This document shows, piece by piece, positions 39,701-51,652 of a DNA stretch of 64,000 nt. A program made the position numbers and the translations under genes. Below the pieces are notes generated by a model that worked only from the letters and a program-made list of their open reading frames with translations, ran no database searches and was not told the origin of the DNA. The stretch lies in the NCBI GenBank assembly GCA_964247055.1, contig OZ176055.1:8866001-8930000 (forward strand), in the 5' to 3' direction. Each line of letters starts with the position of its first letter. Within the stretch, counting starts at the first letter, position 1. The DNA is from Paragordius varius (lineage: Eukaryota; Nematomorpha).

Positions 39701-40994
39701 GGTACGAAAACTCCGAATCCGGAGTCCTACCCTTAATGATGATGTGATAATTTAAGATAAGAATATTGTACGATTTTAGTTGCTATCCAAAAAAATAGTT
39801 ACACATGCAAAGTGTTTGTGATAAAAGGGGTATATAATGTCCAATAGGAGGGAAAATATAAAATCAGAATTGTCAAAGATAATAAATATGGACCTCTTAA
39901 TAAACGATTGTTACGTCCATCAAATATGATAAACTAAATTAACATAAACTAAAAATGATATGAAAATTAAGATCTAAAAACACTAAATGATATAAAAATT
40001 AAAATCTAAAAACACTAAGTGACCCTTTGTCAATAGGAATCTCAAACTAGTATCGTGCTTGTTAGCACTCATCAGTATGATACAACTATTTGACTTGGGG
40101 TATTCACATATCAAATTTCGCCTATATATTCAAATTTACAATTTTGTTTTTAATGCAGACGGTAATACCAAATTAAATTTAATTTCATATCATATTCAAT
40201 TTAAATGTTTAATATTATTTCACGGATTTAAAAACTGTTGATAAATATAAAAATATTATCCATCCGTCATTAACCATTAGATACCTCTTTAATTTTTCTT
40301 AATTTTGCCCCCTCACTTTATCATGACAATTTAAATCCTGAATGCAATCAAAATAAATTAGTATAAGAACAATACGTAAAAGGCTATTGCTGTAAAATAT
40401 ATTATAAAAATAATCATATTTATTTAAATTTACGTTTTGGGGTTAACGAAATAAGAAATAGAAATATAAATTGTAGTACCACACTAAATTATATAATTCA
40501 TATTGTAATATCATATTAATTTTTACGTTTGTTCATCATAACCAGTAGGAATTTAACATTTATAATTACTAATATAAAATCGGTTGCTGAATTAACATAA
40601 TTCCAATTAAGTTAATGTAACACTGTTAAAAGTAAAAATCAATGATCAAAATCTATTTTGCAATTAATTAATTAGTGTACTTTATATATTTTGTCCTTAA
40701 TTTTTCTCATATATAAAATATATATGTTGATAGAAAACGTAGATTTCGATACAGAAAACGTCGAAAATTCATGCGCTCAGCCAATAATAGAATGCAAAGG
40801 TTAAATTTTATCATAATAATTTAACCACACTATTAAATTTTAAATCAGCTTAATAAATCAATTATTGCCCATTTTTTAGATTAAGAAAATCAAAATATTC
40901 ATGGAGTTTTCCGAAACGACGGTTTCAATGGGATTATGATAATGAGAATTTGAGGTGGAGAAAATACAGAAATTTAAATCATTATTACAATTAA
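36703..40994 (+). CDS. Unrecognised His/Asp-rich and Arg-rich protein, probably secreted
   Basis: Four exons: 36703-37220, 38647-38832, 40734-40799, 40880-40994; 294 aa, phases consistent (2 at each junction). The N-terminus has a modest hydrophobic core (FKFLLLSNLLHI) that could be a signal peptide. A dibasic LLKRIKRDY site follows near residue 80. Exon 1 ends in a Lys/Tyr/Pro-rich part. Exon 2 encodes an acidic, His-rich block (YHSYHDDDYHD, DDHDDHEEHEDEHC), a plausible metal-binding region, then RRRKPFR. Exons 3 and 4 are very basic and rich in Arg, Tyr and Trp (KRRFRYRKRRKFMR; RRFQWDY). The alternation of acidic-His and basic blocks suggests a matrix, silk-like or processed precursor protein; this is inference. 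I recognise no family. Exon 2's donor is repeated in a tandem array in intron 2; intron 1 holds two family A MITEs. AATAAA near 41009. Confidence 0.75.
37239..37496. repeat. Family A MITE, copy 11
   Basis: In intron 1 of the His/Asp-rich gene, only 18 nt past the donor. CAGTAAAAATTGACAAGTAC at left, AATTTTTACTGTA at right. Confidence 0.85.
37500..38320 (+). other. Middle of intron 1 of the His/Asp-rich gene
   Basis: A slightly GC-richer stretch (37720-38100) between two MITEs. Contains GCAGGGAGTGCTAAAACTTT-like text and a CGAAACTATGGTTTCG hairpin at 37980. No gene or RNA recognised. Confidence 0.4.
38326..38603. repeat. Family A MITE, copy 12
   Basis: In intron 1 of the His/Asp-rich gene, ending about 45 nt before exon 2. 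Both ends are good (TTACAGTAAAAATT; TTTTTACTGTA). Confidence 0.85.
38800..39600 (+). repeat. Tandem array of exon 2 end plus donor of the His/Asp-rich gene
   Basis: About nine units of roughly 64 bp: AAAAAGCCTTTTAGGTAT, then CAACATTTTT, TTTACATTTTTT and TTAATTTGAAGCT. Donor-like GTs at 38833 (real), 38888, 38952, 39018, 39342, 39408, 39472 and 39535. One unit at 39155-39215 carries a longer copy of the exon (GACAATAGTTATGAACATGA) but reads AGAT at the donor. A GGAAGCTTTAAAAGTAGTAGG motif at 39061 and 39582 marks a higher-order repeat. Confidence 0.88.
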
Positions 40995-41038
40995 TGCAAA
41001 TTGTGAATGAATAAATTTGATATCTGCTAAACTCAAAC

Positions 41039-41076
<38 letters not shown>

Positions 41077-41084
41077 TTCACTAT

Positions 41085-41370
41085 TACAGTAAAAACTGAA
41101 ATTATACGGACAAAACGTAAAAATATAAAGACAAATATTTTTTTCTAAAAGACCACCATACTTTTTAAATTTAGATTTATATCAATGTAACTCATAGTTT
41201 TAAATGACAGAGTATGAAATAGAGATATATAATACTAACACAATCAATTCTATATTTTACAATTATAAAACTAAATCTTATATAAGGGTTTTTTAAAAAG
41301 TATGGTTGTCTTTTAGAAAAAAATATATCTTTTTATTTTAATATGTCCGTATAATTTCAATTTTTACTCT
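41085..41370. repeat. Family A MITE, copy 13
   Basis: Downstream of the His/Asp-rich gene, after a (TA)n run. TTACAGTAAAAACTG left; GTCCGTATAATTTC right, last bases worn. Confidence 0.85.
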
Positions 41371-41564
41371 TAAATACAGATTAATTTAGGGCGATCTGCG
41401 TTTAGATAGGCTATTATACATATATGAATATACGACTAGCTTTTAAAATGATTGATTAAGAATAAGTACCTAATATATTTATTATTGTAGTTTTGGCATT
41501 CTCCACTCATTGTATAATGGGAAAAAATTATACAACCCTAACTTTTAATCCACTTAAAACCTTT

Positions 41565-41842
41565 TTTGAAAATTGAAATTTTACGGACAAAACGTATAAA
41601 AGATATAGAGACAAATATTTTTTTCTAAAAGACAACCATATTTTTAATTCAAAATGTATATCATTATTTAAAATTGCAAAATTAAGAAATAATTATCACA
41701 ATTAAACACATTTTTTACAATTATACTCAAATAATTTATTTAAGTGGGAAAATAAATGTTTAAAAAGTATGGTTATCTTTTGGAAAAAAATATTTGTCTT
41801 ATACTTTTACTTTTTGTCCGTATAATAATTTTAATTTTTGTA
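41565..41842. repeat. Family A MITE, copy 14
   Basis: Between the convergent His/Asp-rich and VWA genes. TTTTACGGACAAAACGT left, TTTTTGTCCGTATAATAAT right; terminal CAGT/ACTG lost. Confidence 0.8.
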
Positions 41843-41889
41843 AAAATAATTAGTCCCAAATTTATTTAAATTAATATCAAATTAACATT

Positions 41890-44800
41890 TTAGCATGATT
41901 TAAAATCCTTCGAAGATGACTTGACCAAGCTATCATAAAGGATATCAAAATGTTCATATATTACAACAGGAATGGTTTTTGGTATATTCCGTGTAACATT
42001 GTGGTTTGCAAAGAGCAGCATATCAAACCCATCTATTTGTTCAAATTGTAAAAAGAAAGCATATATATAAAATAGTCGATTTAAATAGAAAGATTTTTTA
42101 TTTGCATTGGAAATATGGTGGCCGCCTGTCCCTTATAAAAATCTTAATTAAAGTGTAATTGTTTTCTGTTTTTAGTAAGGTCTCATATTTATCAGAAAAA
42201 ACAGCTAAAAATGTATGCATTTTGCCTGTCGCTTTTTCTAGCTAAAAGGCAATTATCCGTTTGTCTCCCGGTCTCCAGTTCCAAGTCAGTTTTTCTCTGT
42301 TCCGGATAAAGTGGTCATCGAAGTCTAATGTTTTTGTCCCTTTTCCTTTATAGTTTTAAAGTCAAGTTAATATTTCGATGCCATCATCGGCTTTTTTGAA
42401 AACTGTTTTTTGTTAAAATTTGTGCGAAATCTTTACTAACCTTTTCCAATTTTTCAATCAGCATTATATTCCTAAATTTTCGGCAATAAACCCCTAATTA
42501 AAACCACTCGTATTTTTATGGTTTTTTAATCTATATATTTATAAAAATGGAAAATGCTGGCTTTGTGATCTGGTACAGGAAAACCGGTAGACCCATTCAA
42601 ATCCAAACTTCGAAAAAATATAATCATTAATAAATGCCCCGACAATAGCTTCGCCCTTTTTTTAAAATAGGCCACCAGTTCGGGCCCACCCCGTGTGAAA
42701 AACGGTTTTTTTTTGAAAACAGAAGTCCACAAAAATCGTGTCTTTGAGACAATTTTCCTGAGAACGTGTTGGACCATTTAATTTCAAATATGATTTTTGT
42801 TTACTTATTTTCGATTGCGCCGAACATAGTCGTCTCGCTTTTTTTAATTTAGGCCCTTCCCGCCCCCCCGTAAAATGCCATTTTTTTCAAAAAACAAAGC
42901 CCACAAAAACAATTTTTTGATTCTATTTTTCGACCAAGGTATGAGAACGTAAAAATTCAATAATTCCACGTATTCCCTGTAAAAGGCAAAAATTTTAGTT
43001 GAGCATTTCTTTGATGATGGCTGCTGAGTAAGGAGCTACCCGCGAAAAAATGACCCGTCATATCTAAATCGCGTTCTTCTGGGTCTAAATTTCAGAAATA
43101 TCAGGCCATATGCGTTCAATAGCTGCTTAAAGTATTACCCGTAAAAAGTCAAAAATTTTAGAGCGAATTTTTTGAATTAGCCGTTAAATATGCCCTTTAG
43201 GCCCTAAAAATGCGCTATCATTGAACTAATATTTAGTTTTGAAGCCATTCTTCCATAAACTATTAGGAATGAACGATGATTTCAGGTAAAAGGCAAAATT
43301 TTTTATCTAACTACATTTTTATATTGACCTCTGGGTAGGGAGCTACCCGCCTACAACTGCGCCATCATATCGATACAGCATGCCTTTGGAGCCAAATTTC
43401 AGAAAACTTATGAGACTATGTGAATCATTCTAAAACTTAGTGCCGCATAACATTGCTTATAAAATAAAAAATCCCCCCCCCCCCAGAAGTCCGAAGGACT
43501 TCCTCGGGCTGCGTAGCAGCACAAGATTTACGCTAGTTAGATATAAAACAAATTCAAGAAATAATTATTAAATATTAATTTTTTAATTTTCACAATATAT
43601 TTGAATCGATAATACCATTTTGTATTGTCTCAGGTATAATATCTGCAGCGCGATCAGTAAAATGCAAAATGGTTATTTTGGGATTCGCATCAAACCTCTT
43701 TATTTCATCCAAAACTAACGACGTGAGATTGGTGACATCATCTTGTTGTTTTATACCTAAAATAAATAAAAATAAAATAAGTACTAATCAAATACTTCTA
43801 TATATTTTAATTTTAAGTTTAAGCATACAATGAAAAAACTATAAATAATAAAAATTATAAAAAAACTATTCCTTTAAATTAAGAATTACGGTAATATAAT
43901 GCGGTATAATCAAAAATGCGTGCAAAGGCGTAACATTTAAGTCAGTTTATTAAAATTTTGGATCTGTTAATGTTTTCTAAACAAAAAATTACGCCCAAAA
44001 AATTATACGGGCGGATCAAAGAGGTTTGTATGTGTAGTGTCCCTGACGATATGGATTTTGAATTTTATTAACATTTAGACCAGGGGTGACCTACATAAAT
44101 GGCATTGCTAATCGGGTATTTTTGACTTAAAAAATCTAGCGGGCGCATTTGAGATATATGGGTTCATATATTAATAAGTTTCAAGCGTAAGACTGAAAAA
44201 TTCAAACACAATTTAATTTTTACTAGTTTTTGCCAATTAGGTAGACTTAATCAGAAACACTGTTGGAAAAGTATCAATTATACCAAAATTTTTAATGCAA
44301 TTATAATTCAGCTAAAATTAAATGAATTTATAGGGGTGAATTTTCGATTACTACAGTAATCTTTGTCAAACGTAACAAATAAAATTAAAATTTTAAGCAT
44401 AGTTTTGTGAATTATGATTTTCAACTTTTTCGCGGGCCGCACATAAAGTATTCTAGGATAGCATGCTGGTCACCCCTGGTTCGGACTTTTTTACTTATTT
44501 ATTATATAAAAATAGTTTATATTATTCGTATCTTAACACCTAAAGTTAGCAGGTTAATGTACTGATGACTGTTACCATTTATATAAATAACTAGTCAAAA
44601 TTTTTAAACATATATTTTTTAGGTGATTTATATTAAAAGGTAATCAATTATTTTATTGTTAAAACAATGGTGAGAACGCAAATTTTAAAAACATTTTTTG
44701 CATAAAAGAGTTATAAATTAAAAGAAATTTGATTTGTTAATGTCAATTTTATTAGTAACAGCATTTACATTGTAATATCAAAATGAATGCAATCATGTGA

Positions 44801-47800
44801 TGTCTGTTATTATGCTAAAACTGTACAGTAAAGTTTGAAACTATACGGACAAAACGTAAAAATATAAAGACAATTTTTTTTTCAAAAGACAACCATACTT
44901 TTTTAATCCTTAATTTATTCTATAAAAAACATTTATGCAATCGTTAAATTCATAATTGATTGTTTTATCAATTTTTTCTATATCACAGTGTGCAACAAAT
45001 TTACTCAAGATATCATACCTAGCTTAATATAACCCTTGTGTCATATACATCTCAAAAATATAAGGATACAAAAAATTGTCTATGTAGAAAATTTTTTTTT
45101 AACTTTTTCCATATATGGATATATTCGGAAAAAATCAATTTATTTGCATAATACTTGATCAAAAATTATAAAACTTATATATAATATAAATAATATTAAA
45201 TAAATATTATTTGCATATTTTGGCTCAATATGAATGGATAGATTTAAAATAAACGTCAATTTATTAAATCCAACTAAATTTAGCCCTTTATATTAGTAAC
45301 ATAAAAAATACTTGATGAAAATCAATATAATATGCGCCAAAGTTTAACTTTATATGTTAATATAAATATTACTTATATATAATAAAAATTAGGTTTTAAC
45401 TAAGTTAAAAATTTTTGAAATTTTTTATTTTACTAAAATAAAATTAAATTTTTTTAATATCAACTGTAATATAATCATGTCTGGTGATTATAAATATAAC
45501 CATATGGATTTTTTTACCTGGATTTTTGAATTGTAGATGATATTGACTGTTGCTTTACCCTGATATGATGGTATATTTTATAATAATTATAGATAAATAT
45601 ATTTGGAATTTAGATATAACATTGAAAAACCAATGTAATCCATTGTGAAAATCATATTTTAAAGACAAACTTGCTAATCACAAGCAAACATCCACCAGAA
45701 AATTATATTTTGATACATTATGTTCATTGTGTAATAAATTAATATATTTAATTTTTTTAATATAAAATTGTTTACTTGGTTTTGAACGAATGTGGGCAAG
45801 GTCCATCCAAAGATTTCTATTAGTTTTACTGTTGAGTTCTGCCAAAGAATTGGTTTCTCTTAAATTACCCATTCTAATTTAAATAAAACTCCTCCATAGA
45901 TTGCTATTTTTTGTTAGGTTGAGTTATGCCAGTATTCAGGCACATAATTATTTTAGGTTCATTTAGAAATGTAAAATTTAAAAAAATCTTCTGAATACGG
46001 CCAGTTTTTTCTTGAATGATTTTTTAAAAAACGGTTTATGGCAAAAGAAAGTGTTAACGAAGTATACATCAATTTTACCAAAACTTGGGCTCTAAAAGCT
46101 TATTTATGGCCCTGAATTATCAATTAAATTTTATGTCATACTTATTTTTAATATAAATGTCTGCAAGTTTTTATAGTTATAGTATGTTGCACGGTTCATG
46201 AGACAAGATTTTGCAGCCCTTTTAATTTTTTTGTTGAGTACCATTTCTTTAAATTCTTATATTTAAATCTATCAAAAGGTGTTGATAATCATTTTATAAA
46301 CTATTTTAATCGGGCATTTCATGTTATTAATATTTTGGCAAAATTCTCAATATCAAGATCTTTTTCAACGAGTTGAATTTCATATACCCTAAGTAGGATA
46401 GGTTGTTTGCGATGGCTTAAGAAGCGCATGATCAGAAATCAATTCTTTGGCAGAACTCAACATTAAAACTAAAAATGGAAATCTTTGGAGGAGTTTTATT
46501 TTTGGCGACCTTGCCCACATTCGTTCAAAAACAAGTAAACAATTTTATATTAAAAAAATTAAATATATTAATTTATTACACAATGAACATAATGTATCAA
46601 AATATAATTTTCTGGTGGATGTTTGCTTGTGAGGGACTTTTTGATGTATGGCACCGGCTGACGCAACATCCTCTCCAGGCTAGAATCGAACAATGACCGT
46701 AAATCCTTAATGACCCCGATCTTTAAAACTTACCGAAAAAACTTTAAAAATTGTGGCCAACTGAGCTCTTGAAGCTGCGCTGATGAACGCGATTACCATT
46801 ATACCCCGAAAACCTCGATCACTTTTAAGCTCTTGGCAAGAGGAAACGCACCAGAGTTACTAATCCTATCCCGTTGAAAACCAACGCAAAACTTCCCTGC
46901 TATATGACGATGACATCGGAACCGCTGATATTTGAGGGCTGATTACCAATATTCAACTTTTATTGGAACCGGATACTTTGCTCCAGATTGAATGATACTA
47001 TTGCGAAGTCGGTATTATTTTAAGGTTAATTCCCACTGCTGGATAAGGTATGAATTTTATTTTACAACGCTCTGTTAATGTCAGTTAATATTGATGTAAT
47101 TAAGGTATAAATTTTTATTTTAAAACGCTTTGTTAATGTCAGTATTGATGTAATTAAGGTATAAATTTTTATTTCACAACGCTCTGTTAATGTCAGTTAG
47201 TATTCATGTAATTAAGGTATACATTTTTATTTTACAACGCTTTGTTGATGTCAGTATTGATGTAATTAAGGTATAAATTTTTATTTTACAACGCTCTGTT
47301 TGTCAGTTAGTATTCATGTAATTAAGGTATAAATTTTTATTTTACAACGCTCTGTTAAAGTCAGTTAGTATTGATGTAATATTTAAAACAAAATCTGTTA
47401 ATGGTAAACACCTATACAGTTAGTTAAGAATATAGACTGCTTCCCACAGATATTCCACGAACAAAATGTACCACTGAATGTATAAAGCATGCAAGACGCG
47501 ACTCTGAGTAGACTATTAGCCAATTATTGTGGGACGACGTCCTGGAAGCAATGTTGGAGCCGCTGATATTTGAGCAGGGCTGGTTACCAATCTCCGACAT
47601 TTTGTTGGTCGGAGTTGAGACTTACCTCAAAGCAAGGTCAACGACCACTTATCCCGGGTTAGCGTCCCAGTTGAAGGTACAACTGAAACATGGTCGCACG
47701 AAGGGGTAACGTTGACGCTTGTAATGTCTAAGATCTCCAAAATTGGTCTACCTTAAAGGCCACACTCATTTAGAAGCAAAAGAAGACCCCCTTCCACACC

Positions 47801-49305
47801 AAAGATAAGAGCTTAATTAACTCTACATTTGATCCAATATAGACCTTTGACATTACTTTATGGAGTAATCAAACCCTGTTTGTACGGTTATTTAAACTCA
47901 AATATTGCTTTTATTTACCTAACAAGGCGATATTAACATTTCTTTTAAAAATATATGTATATATATAGCTTATTAACAATACTAACTCCCATTAACACAT
48001 CTAACATGAAGGCTTTTATTTATGTATGTAGATACTAACGTCAACCCCAACCTCCGATGTGTTTCCCCGCTCTGAAGCTCAATGCATTACGGGTGGGTAG
48101 GGATTGCCTTGACGGCAGGTGGCCGACGATCTTCCGACGCTACACCCTTTACTTGTTTACTTGTTTGCTTGTGATTAGCAAGTTTGTCTTTAAAATATGA
48201 TTTTCACAATGGATTACATTGGTTTTTCAATGTTATATCTAAATTCCAAATATATTTATCTATAATTATTATAAAATATACCATCATATCAGGGTAAAGC
48301 AACAGTCAATATCATCTACAATTCAAAAATCCAGGTAAAAAAATCCATATGGTTATATTTATAATCACCAGACATGATTTTATTACAGTTGATATTAAAA
48401 AAATTTAATTTTATTTTAGTAAAATAAAAAACTTCAAAAATTTTTAACTTAGTTAAAACCTAATTTTTATTATATATAAGTAATATTTATATTAACATAT
48501 AAAGTTAAACTTAAATTTTGGCGCATATTATATTGATTTTCATCAAGTATTTTTTATGTTACTAATATAAAGGGCTAAATTTAGTTGGATTTAATAAATT
48601 GACGTTTATTTTAAATCTATCCATTCATATTGAGCCAAAATTTGCAAATAATATTTATTTAATATTATTTATATTATATATAAGTTTTATAATTTTTGAT
48701 CAAGTATTATGCAAATTGATTTTTTCCGAATATATCCATATATGGAAAAAGTTAAAAAAAAATTTTCTACATTGACAATTTTTTTTATCCTTATATTTTT
48801 AGGATGTCTATGTCACAACCGTCATATTAAGCTTAATATGATATCCTGAGAAAATAAATACCCCCAATTTTGCACACTGTGTATTACACTTTGTAGATTA
48901 ATAGAATGATTTATATTTAAAAAAATCAAGATATTAAAAGTATGGTTGTCTTTTAGAAAAAAATAATTGTCTCTATATTTTAACGTTTTGTCCGTATATT
49001 TTTCATTTTTTACTGTATAAAACCCAACCCTAGACATATTTTATATAAAAACATATATCTGATATTAAAACATTTAATGTATACCTGCAAGACTAACATT
49101 ACAAAATTTGTTTTTAAAATTGGCGAATGTGGGATAGGTCGTCATTTTCAAAACAGTTTTATCCTTTGGATTTGGAAAGATATCATTGATAATTAACCCA
49201 ATGTTGATTGGTTTTTTCATGCTTTGTTTAAACATTAGGAAAACTATAAGCTTTAATCAAAAAAGTGTTAAATTAAAAAAGTAGCAAGTTAATTTTTTTG
49301 GATTA

Positions 49306-49342
<37 letters not shown>

Positions 49343-49616
49343 CTCAATTAAATCAAAAGCCGCTTCCTGATTTGTGGGAAATTTTTCATTAACCGGATTT
49401 ACATCCAAAACAAACAGAACTGATGCGTTTTTAAGCGTAATATTCTGAATATATTTTTCCACATTAAATAGGGCTGCTAAAATTGTATTTTATCATCTTT
49501 TTTTTACTTTTGGGATTTGAGCTTATATTTTTGGCATGCGATTGGGTTTGTATTGAAACATTCACGAAATAGCAGAGGGTCACTATAAAGATGCAAATAC
49601 TAAGGTTGACTTCCAT
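41890..49616 (-). CDS. Secreted single VWA-domain protein lacking the MIDAS motif
   Basis: Five exons (minus): 49616-49508, 49476-49343, 49250-49085, 43756-43616, 42032-41890; 230 aa, phases consistent. A signal peptide (NLSICIFIVTLCYFVNVS) leads into one von Willebrand A fold: beta-1 SVLFVLDVNPV, INIGLIINDIF, MTTYPTFANF, DDVTNLTSLVLDEIKRF, ITILHFTDRAADIIPETI, GFDMLLFAN, and the closing IPVVIYEHFDILYDSL...C. The metal site DxSxS is replaced by DVNPV, so integrin-like metal binding is unlikely; binding could use another surface. The exon 4/5 join uses the AATG-GTATTA donor; without it the frame would stop 24 nt later, at 43590. Intron 1 is 31 nt. Intron 3 (5.3 kb) contains a split family A MITE with a foldback element and a small hAT; intron 4 contains a Helitron-like segment. 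Partner and function unknown. Confidence 0.82.
42120..43536 (+). mobile_element. Possible Helitron or related repeat with Helitron-like 3' end
   Basis: GC-richer block in intron 4 of the VWA gene. It ends with a hairpin (GCTGC-GTA-GCAGC at 43509-43521), 12 nt, then CTAG followed by T, the classical Helitron 3' terminus (hairpin, 10-12 nt, CTRR before T). A second hairpin, GAAGTCCGAAGGACTTC, lies just upstream. Inside are diverged repeats (GTAAAAGGCAAAAATTTTA; GGAGCTACCCGC twice) and a C-run near 43470. The left boundary is uncertain and no Rep/helicase coding is seen. Confidence 0.5.
44081..44478. mobile_element. Small non-autonomous hAT (TIR CAGGGGTGACC)
   Basis: CAGGGGTGACCTACATAAATG at left; ATGCTGGTCACCCCTG at right. 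Subterminal GGGCGCATTTGAG and CGGGCCGCACATAAAG are typical of Charlie/Tip100-like hATs. Flanking octamers ATTTAGAC and GTTCGGAC match at five of eight, so the insertion is old. In intron 3 of the VWA gene. Confidence 0.7.
44986..48880. mobile_element. Foldback-type DNA transposon with ~700-bp inverted arms
   Basis: Arms at about 44986-45689 and 48164-48880 are inverted copies of each other at roughly 90% or better (AAGTTTGTCTTTAAAATATG; CCATATATGGAAAAAGTT; termini CACAGTGTGCAA). Possible short target repeats TATATCAC/TATTACAC flank it. Inside, 45680-45900 recurs inverted at 46440-46645, so a third arm fragment is present. The GC-richer core 46640-48150 has no recognised transposase; a 60-codon frame at 47527-47709 shares EPLIFE with a broken duplicate near 46915. 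Class is uncertain (Mutator-like foldback is possible). Confidence 0.78.
47046..47385 (+). repeat. Minisatellite inside the foldback element
   Basis: About six units of 54-59 bp: GGTATAAATTTTTATTTTAC, AACGCTCTGTTAATGTCAGT, TAGTATTGATGTAATTAA. Confidence 0.9.
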
Positions 49617-50468
49617 TAATCCGAATTATAAAAAACTTAAATAACCAAAAAAGTAGTTTTACAAAATAAAGGCAAAATCTATTACTTAGGAATAAAAGGA
49701 GCCAGATGGCAGACACGTTTATTTTTCTCCTAAAATATGCGATTGTAATTAACTTTTTTAGTATTTTTTGTTTTTATGGATTTAACCAAATAGGGTAGGT
49801 ATCTTTAGATATAAACGGAAAATTACGTTTTTAATATAAGCTCGTTTGCTTAAAGTAACATAAAAATTATTCTAAATAAAGTAATATGACATTTAAGTTT
49901 TTGCGAAATCAAGAACATTAGAAAAGGCATCAAAACACATTTATCCGGAACCACGGTCAAATAAATTTGTTTGAATTCATAAAAAATTAAGCTCTTTGTA
50001 TCGGTCAAAAATGATCGTCGGTTTAATAAAAATGTAATTTATAATTGTATATGAAAAATATATCGATATTTATGACATTTAACTGTTTTCTATGAAATAT
50101 ATTAAATATTTTGAATAACACTGTGTAATTATGTCGCCAACTTTCAGTAAGTACAAATCATCTCGCGCATTATTAGAATATTAAAAATTTCCATTAACTT
50201 AAATATAAAAAATGGTTAATTGATTATATCCAACTTTTCATTGTACCGATGCGAAATATCTTTCTTATATGCTATTTAATGTATTCGACTTAAAGGACCG
50301 AATAAATCTTTGGATCGCTAAATATTTTATTATAACGGTAAAATGCATTGATATATAAAATGGTCTTAATTTAAGCACCTAATGTATTTAGCACAAAATT
50401 TGGGCTAAATTTGAAGGATAGCTACTAACTACTATATATTTCTCCTTAACACCATCAACTTAGAGGTG
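49617..50468. other. Spacer upstream of the VWA gene
   Basis: AT-rich, no repeat family recognised. Presumably includes the VWA promoter close to 49617. Confidence 0.4.
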
Positions 50469-51005
50469 TCAGAATAATTGACACGAAGAAAATCCAAACT
50501 CTACGGACAATAGCTTTTTGCAAAGGTTACAAAAACTTGAAAAAATTTGGCATAAATTAGGGGTGTTGTTCTATAAATATATTTGGCATAAACCATATCA
50601 GTTTACAAAATAATATGTAACAACAAATTTTTATTTCAATTTTTTGATTTTACTTACAACATTGTCCGCAATGGCAAAATATGGATAGTGCCAACTGCTT
50701 TTGGTAATTAAGTTCGAACCCAAATATATACAAACAAGGGCGTATTTGGAGTTGTGAATCCATAAAAATGTATGATATTCCTCACTTCCGAAACTAAATG
50801 CAGAAACGGTAGTTTGCCTAAATTTTAAAACAACCGGCAGAATGGGATATGATAAGCCGCATTCCTCTACATAAGTTAAGTTTAGATTACTAATTTTATG
50901 CCAAAATTTCATGAAAAAAACAGCAACATTAAAAATAGCGACCTTTAAAAAACTCAATCCTTGTAGCTCGACGGGTAATAACAGAAAATTCAGTTTAATA
51001 AGCAT
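50469..51005 (-). CDS. Candidate small secreted protein, two or three exons (weak)
   Basis: A minus-strand frame from 51005 to 50658 ends in a perfect GTAAGT donor. It reads protein-like: YVEECGLSYPILPVVLKF, then WIHNSKYALVCIYLGSN and WHYPYFAIADNV. A possible last exon, 50513-50469, adds LLSVEFGFSSCQLF and a stop in phase. The N-terminus is hydrophobic (VAIFNVAVFF), consistent with a signal peptide. An alternative first exon, MGVFR, directly follows a TTTTAG at about 51030 and could join at the AAAG before 50945. I recognise no family; the loose pattern of Cys and aromatic residues recalls extracellular beta domains. Could be spurious. Confidence 0.35.
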
Positions 51006-51358
51006 CAAAACATATTACCCGAAATACACCCATCTAAAATATTAAATATCATGGAACTAGTTTAGAAAGCAGCTTTAAGGCTATGCTGCGTTCAGTGAAT
51101 TCCTATTTTTTTTAAATATGGTTTTTTTCTGAGAAACTGATTTAAAAAAGATAAGTCTTTCGATAAAACCAATATATTTAAGTTAAATTATTCTCTAACT
51201 TTTTGGAGATAAGCATATTTCCCGGTAATTTATATATTGTAATATTCTGGCAATTTTATCTAGTTTGGACATAATGGCAATAATTAGGTAACTAAAACGC
51301 ATATTTCTTACAACTCTGCAAAACAATTCAGTTATTTTATACAAAAATAATGTCAAAT

Positions 51359-51652
51359 TACAGTAAAAATTGAAATCATACGGACAAAACGTATTATAAA
51401 AAAATGTTTTATTAAAAAAGACAACCATACTTTTTAAATCTAAATTTATATCAAAATAAATCATTGTTAAAAATGAAAAAGTGTAAAATAGAGATATATA
51501 ATACTAACACAATCAATTCTATATTTTACAATTGTAACTAAATAGCTTATATGAGAAAAATTGTGGTTTCGAAAAGTATGGTTGTCTTTGAGTAAAAAAA
51601 TATTTGTCTTTATTTTTTCCGTTTTGTCAGTATAATTATAATTACTTAAAAA
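51359..51652. repeat. Family A MITE, copy 16
   Basis: TA-CAGTAAAAATTGAAATCATA at left, GTTTTGTCAGTATAATTAT at right. Confidence 0.85.

Larger units (their letters stand above)
44825..49018. repeat. Family A MITE, copy 15, split by a 3.9-kb foldback insertion
   Basis: Left half 44825 to about 44985 (ACAGTAAAGTTTG...AATTGATTGTTTTATC) and right half about 48880-49018 (AAAAGTATGGTTGTC...TTTTTACTGTA) are the two sides of one MITE. Together they give a normal-length copy, so the large element landed inside it. Confidence 0.8.

Noticed and set aside
42526-42777. 83-codon minus-strand frame with a basic N-terminus
   Set aside because: Lies in the repetitive, Helitron-like block; no family match and no splice context.
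43590-43615. In-frame stop ending the VWA gene after exon 4
   Set aside because: A donor at 43615 joins in phase to 42032, which completes the VWA fold (GFDMLLFAN, IPVVIYEHFDIL).
47527-47709. 60-codon plus-strand frame in the foldback core
   Set aside because: Short, duplicated with a broken copy at 46.9 kb, no recognised domain; kept only as a note in the element entry.
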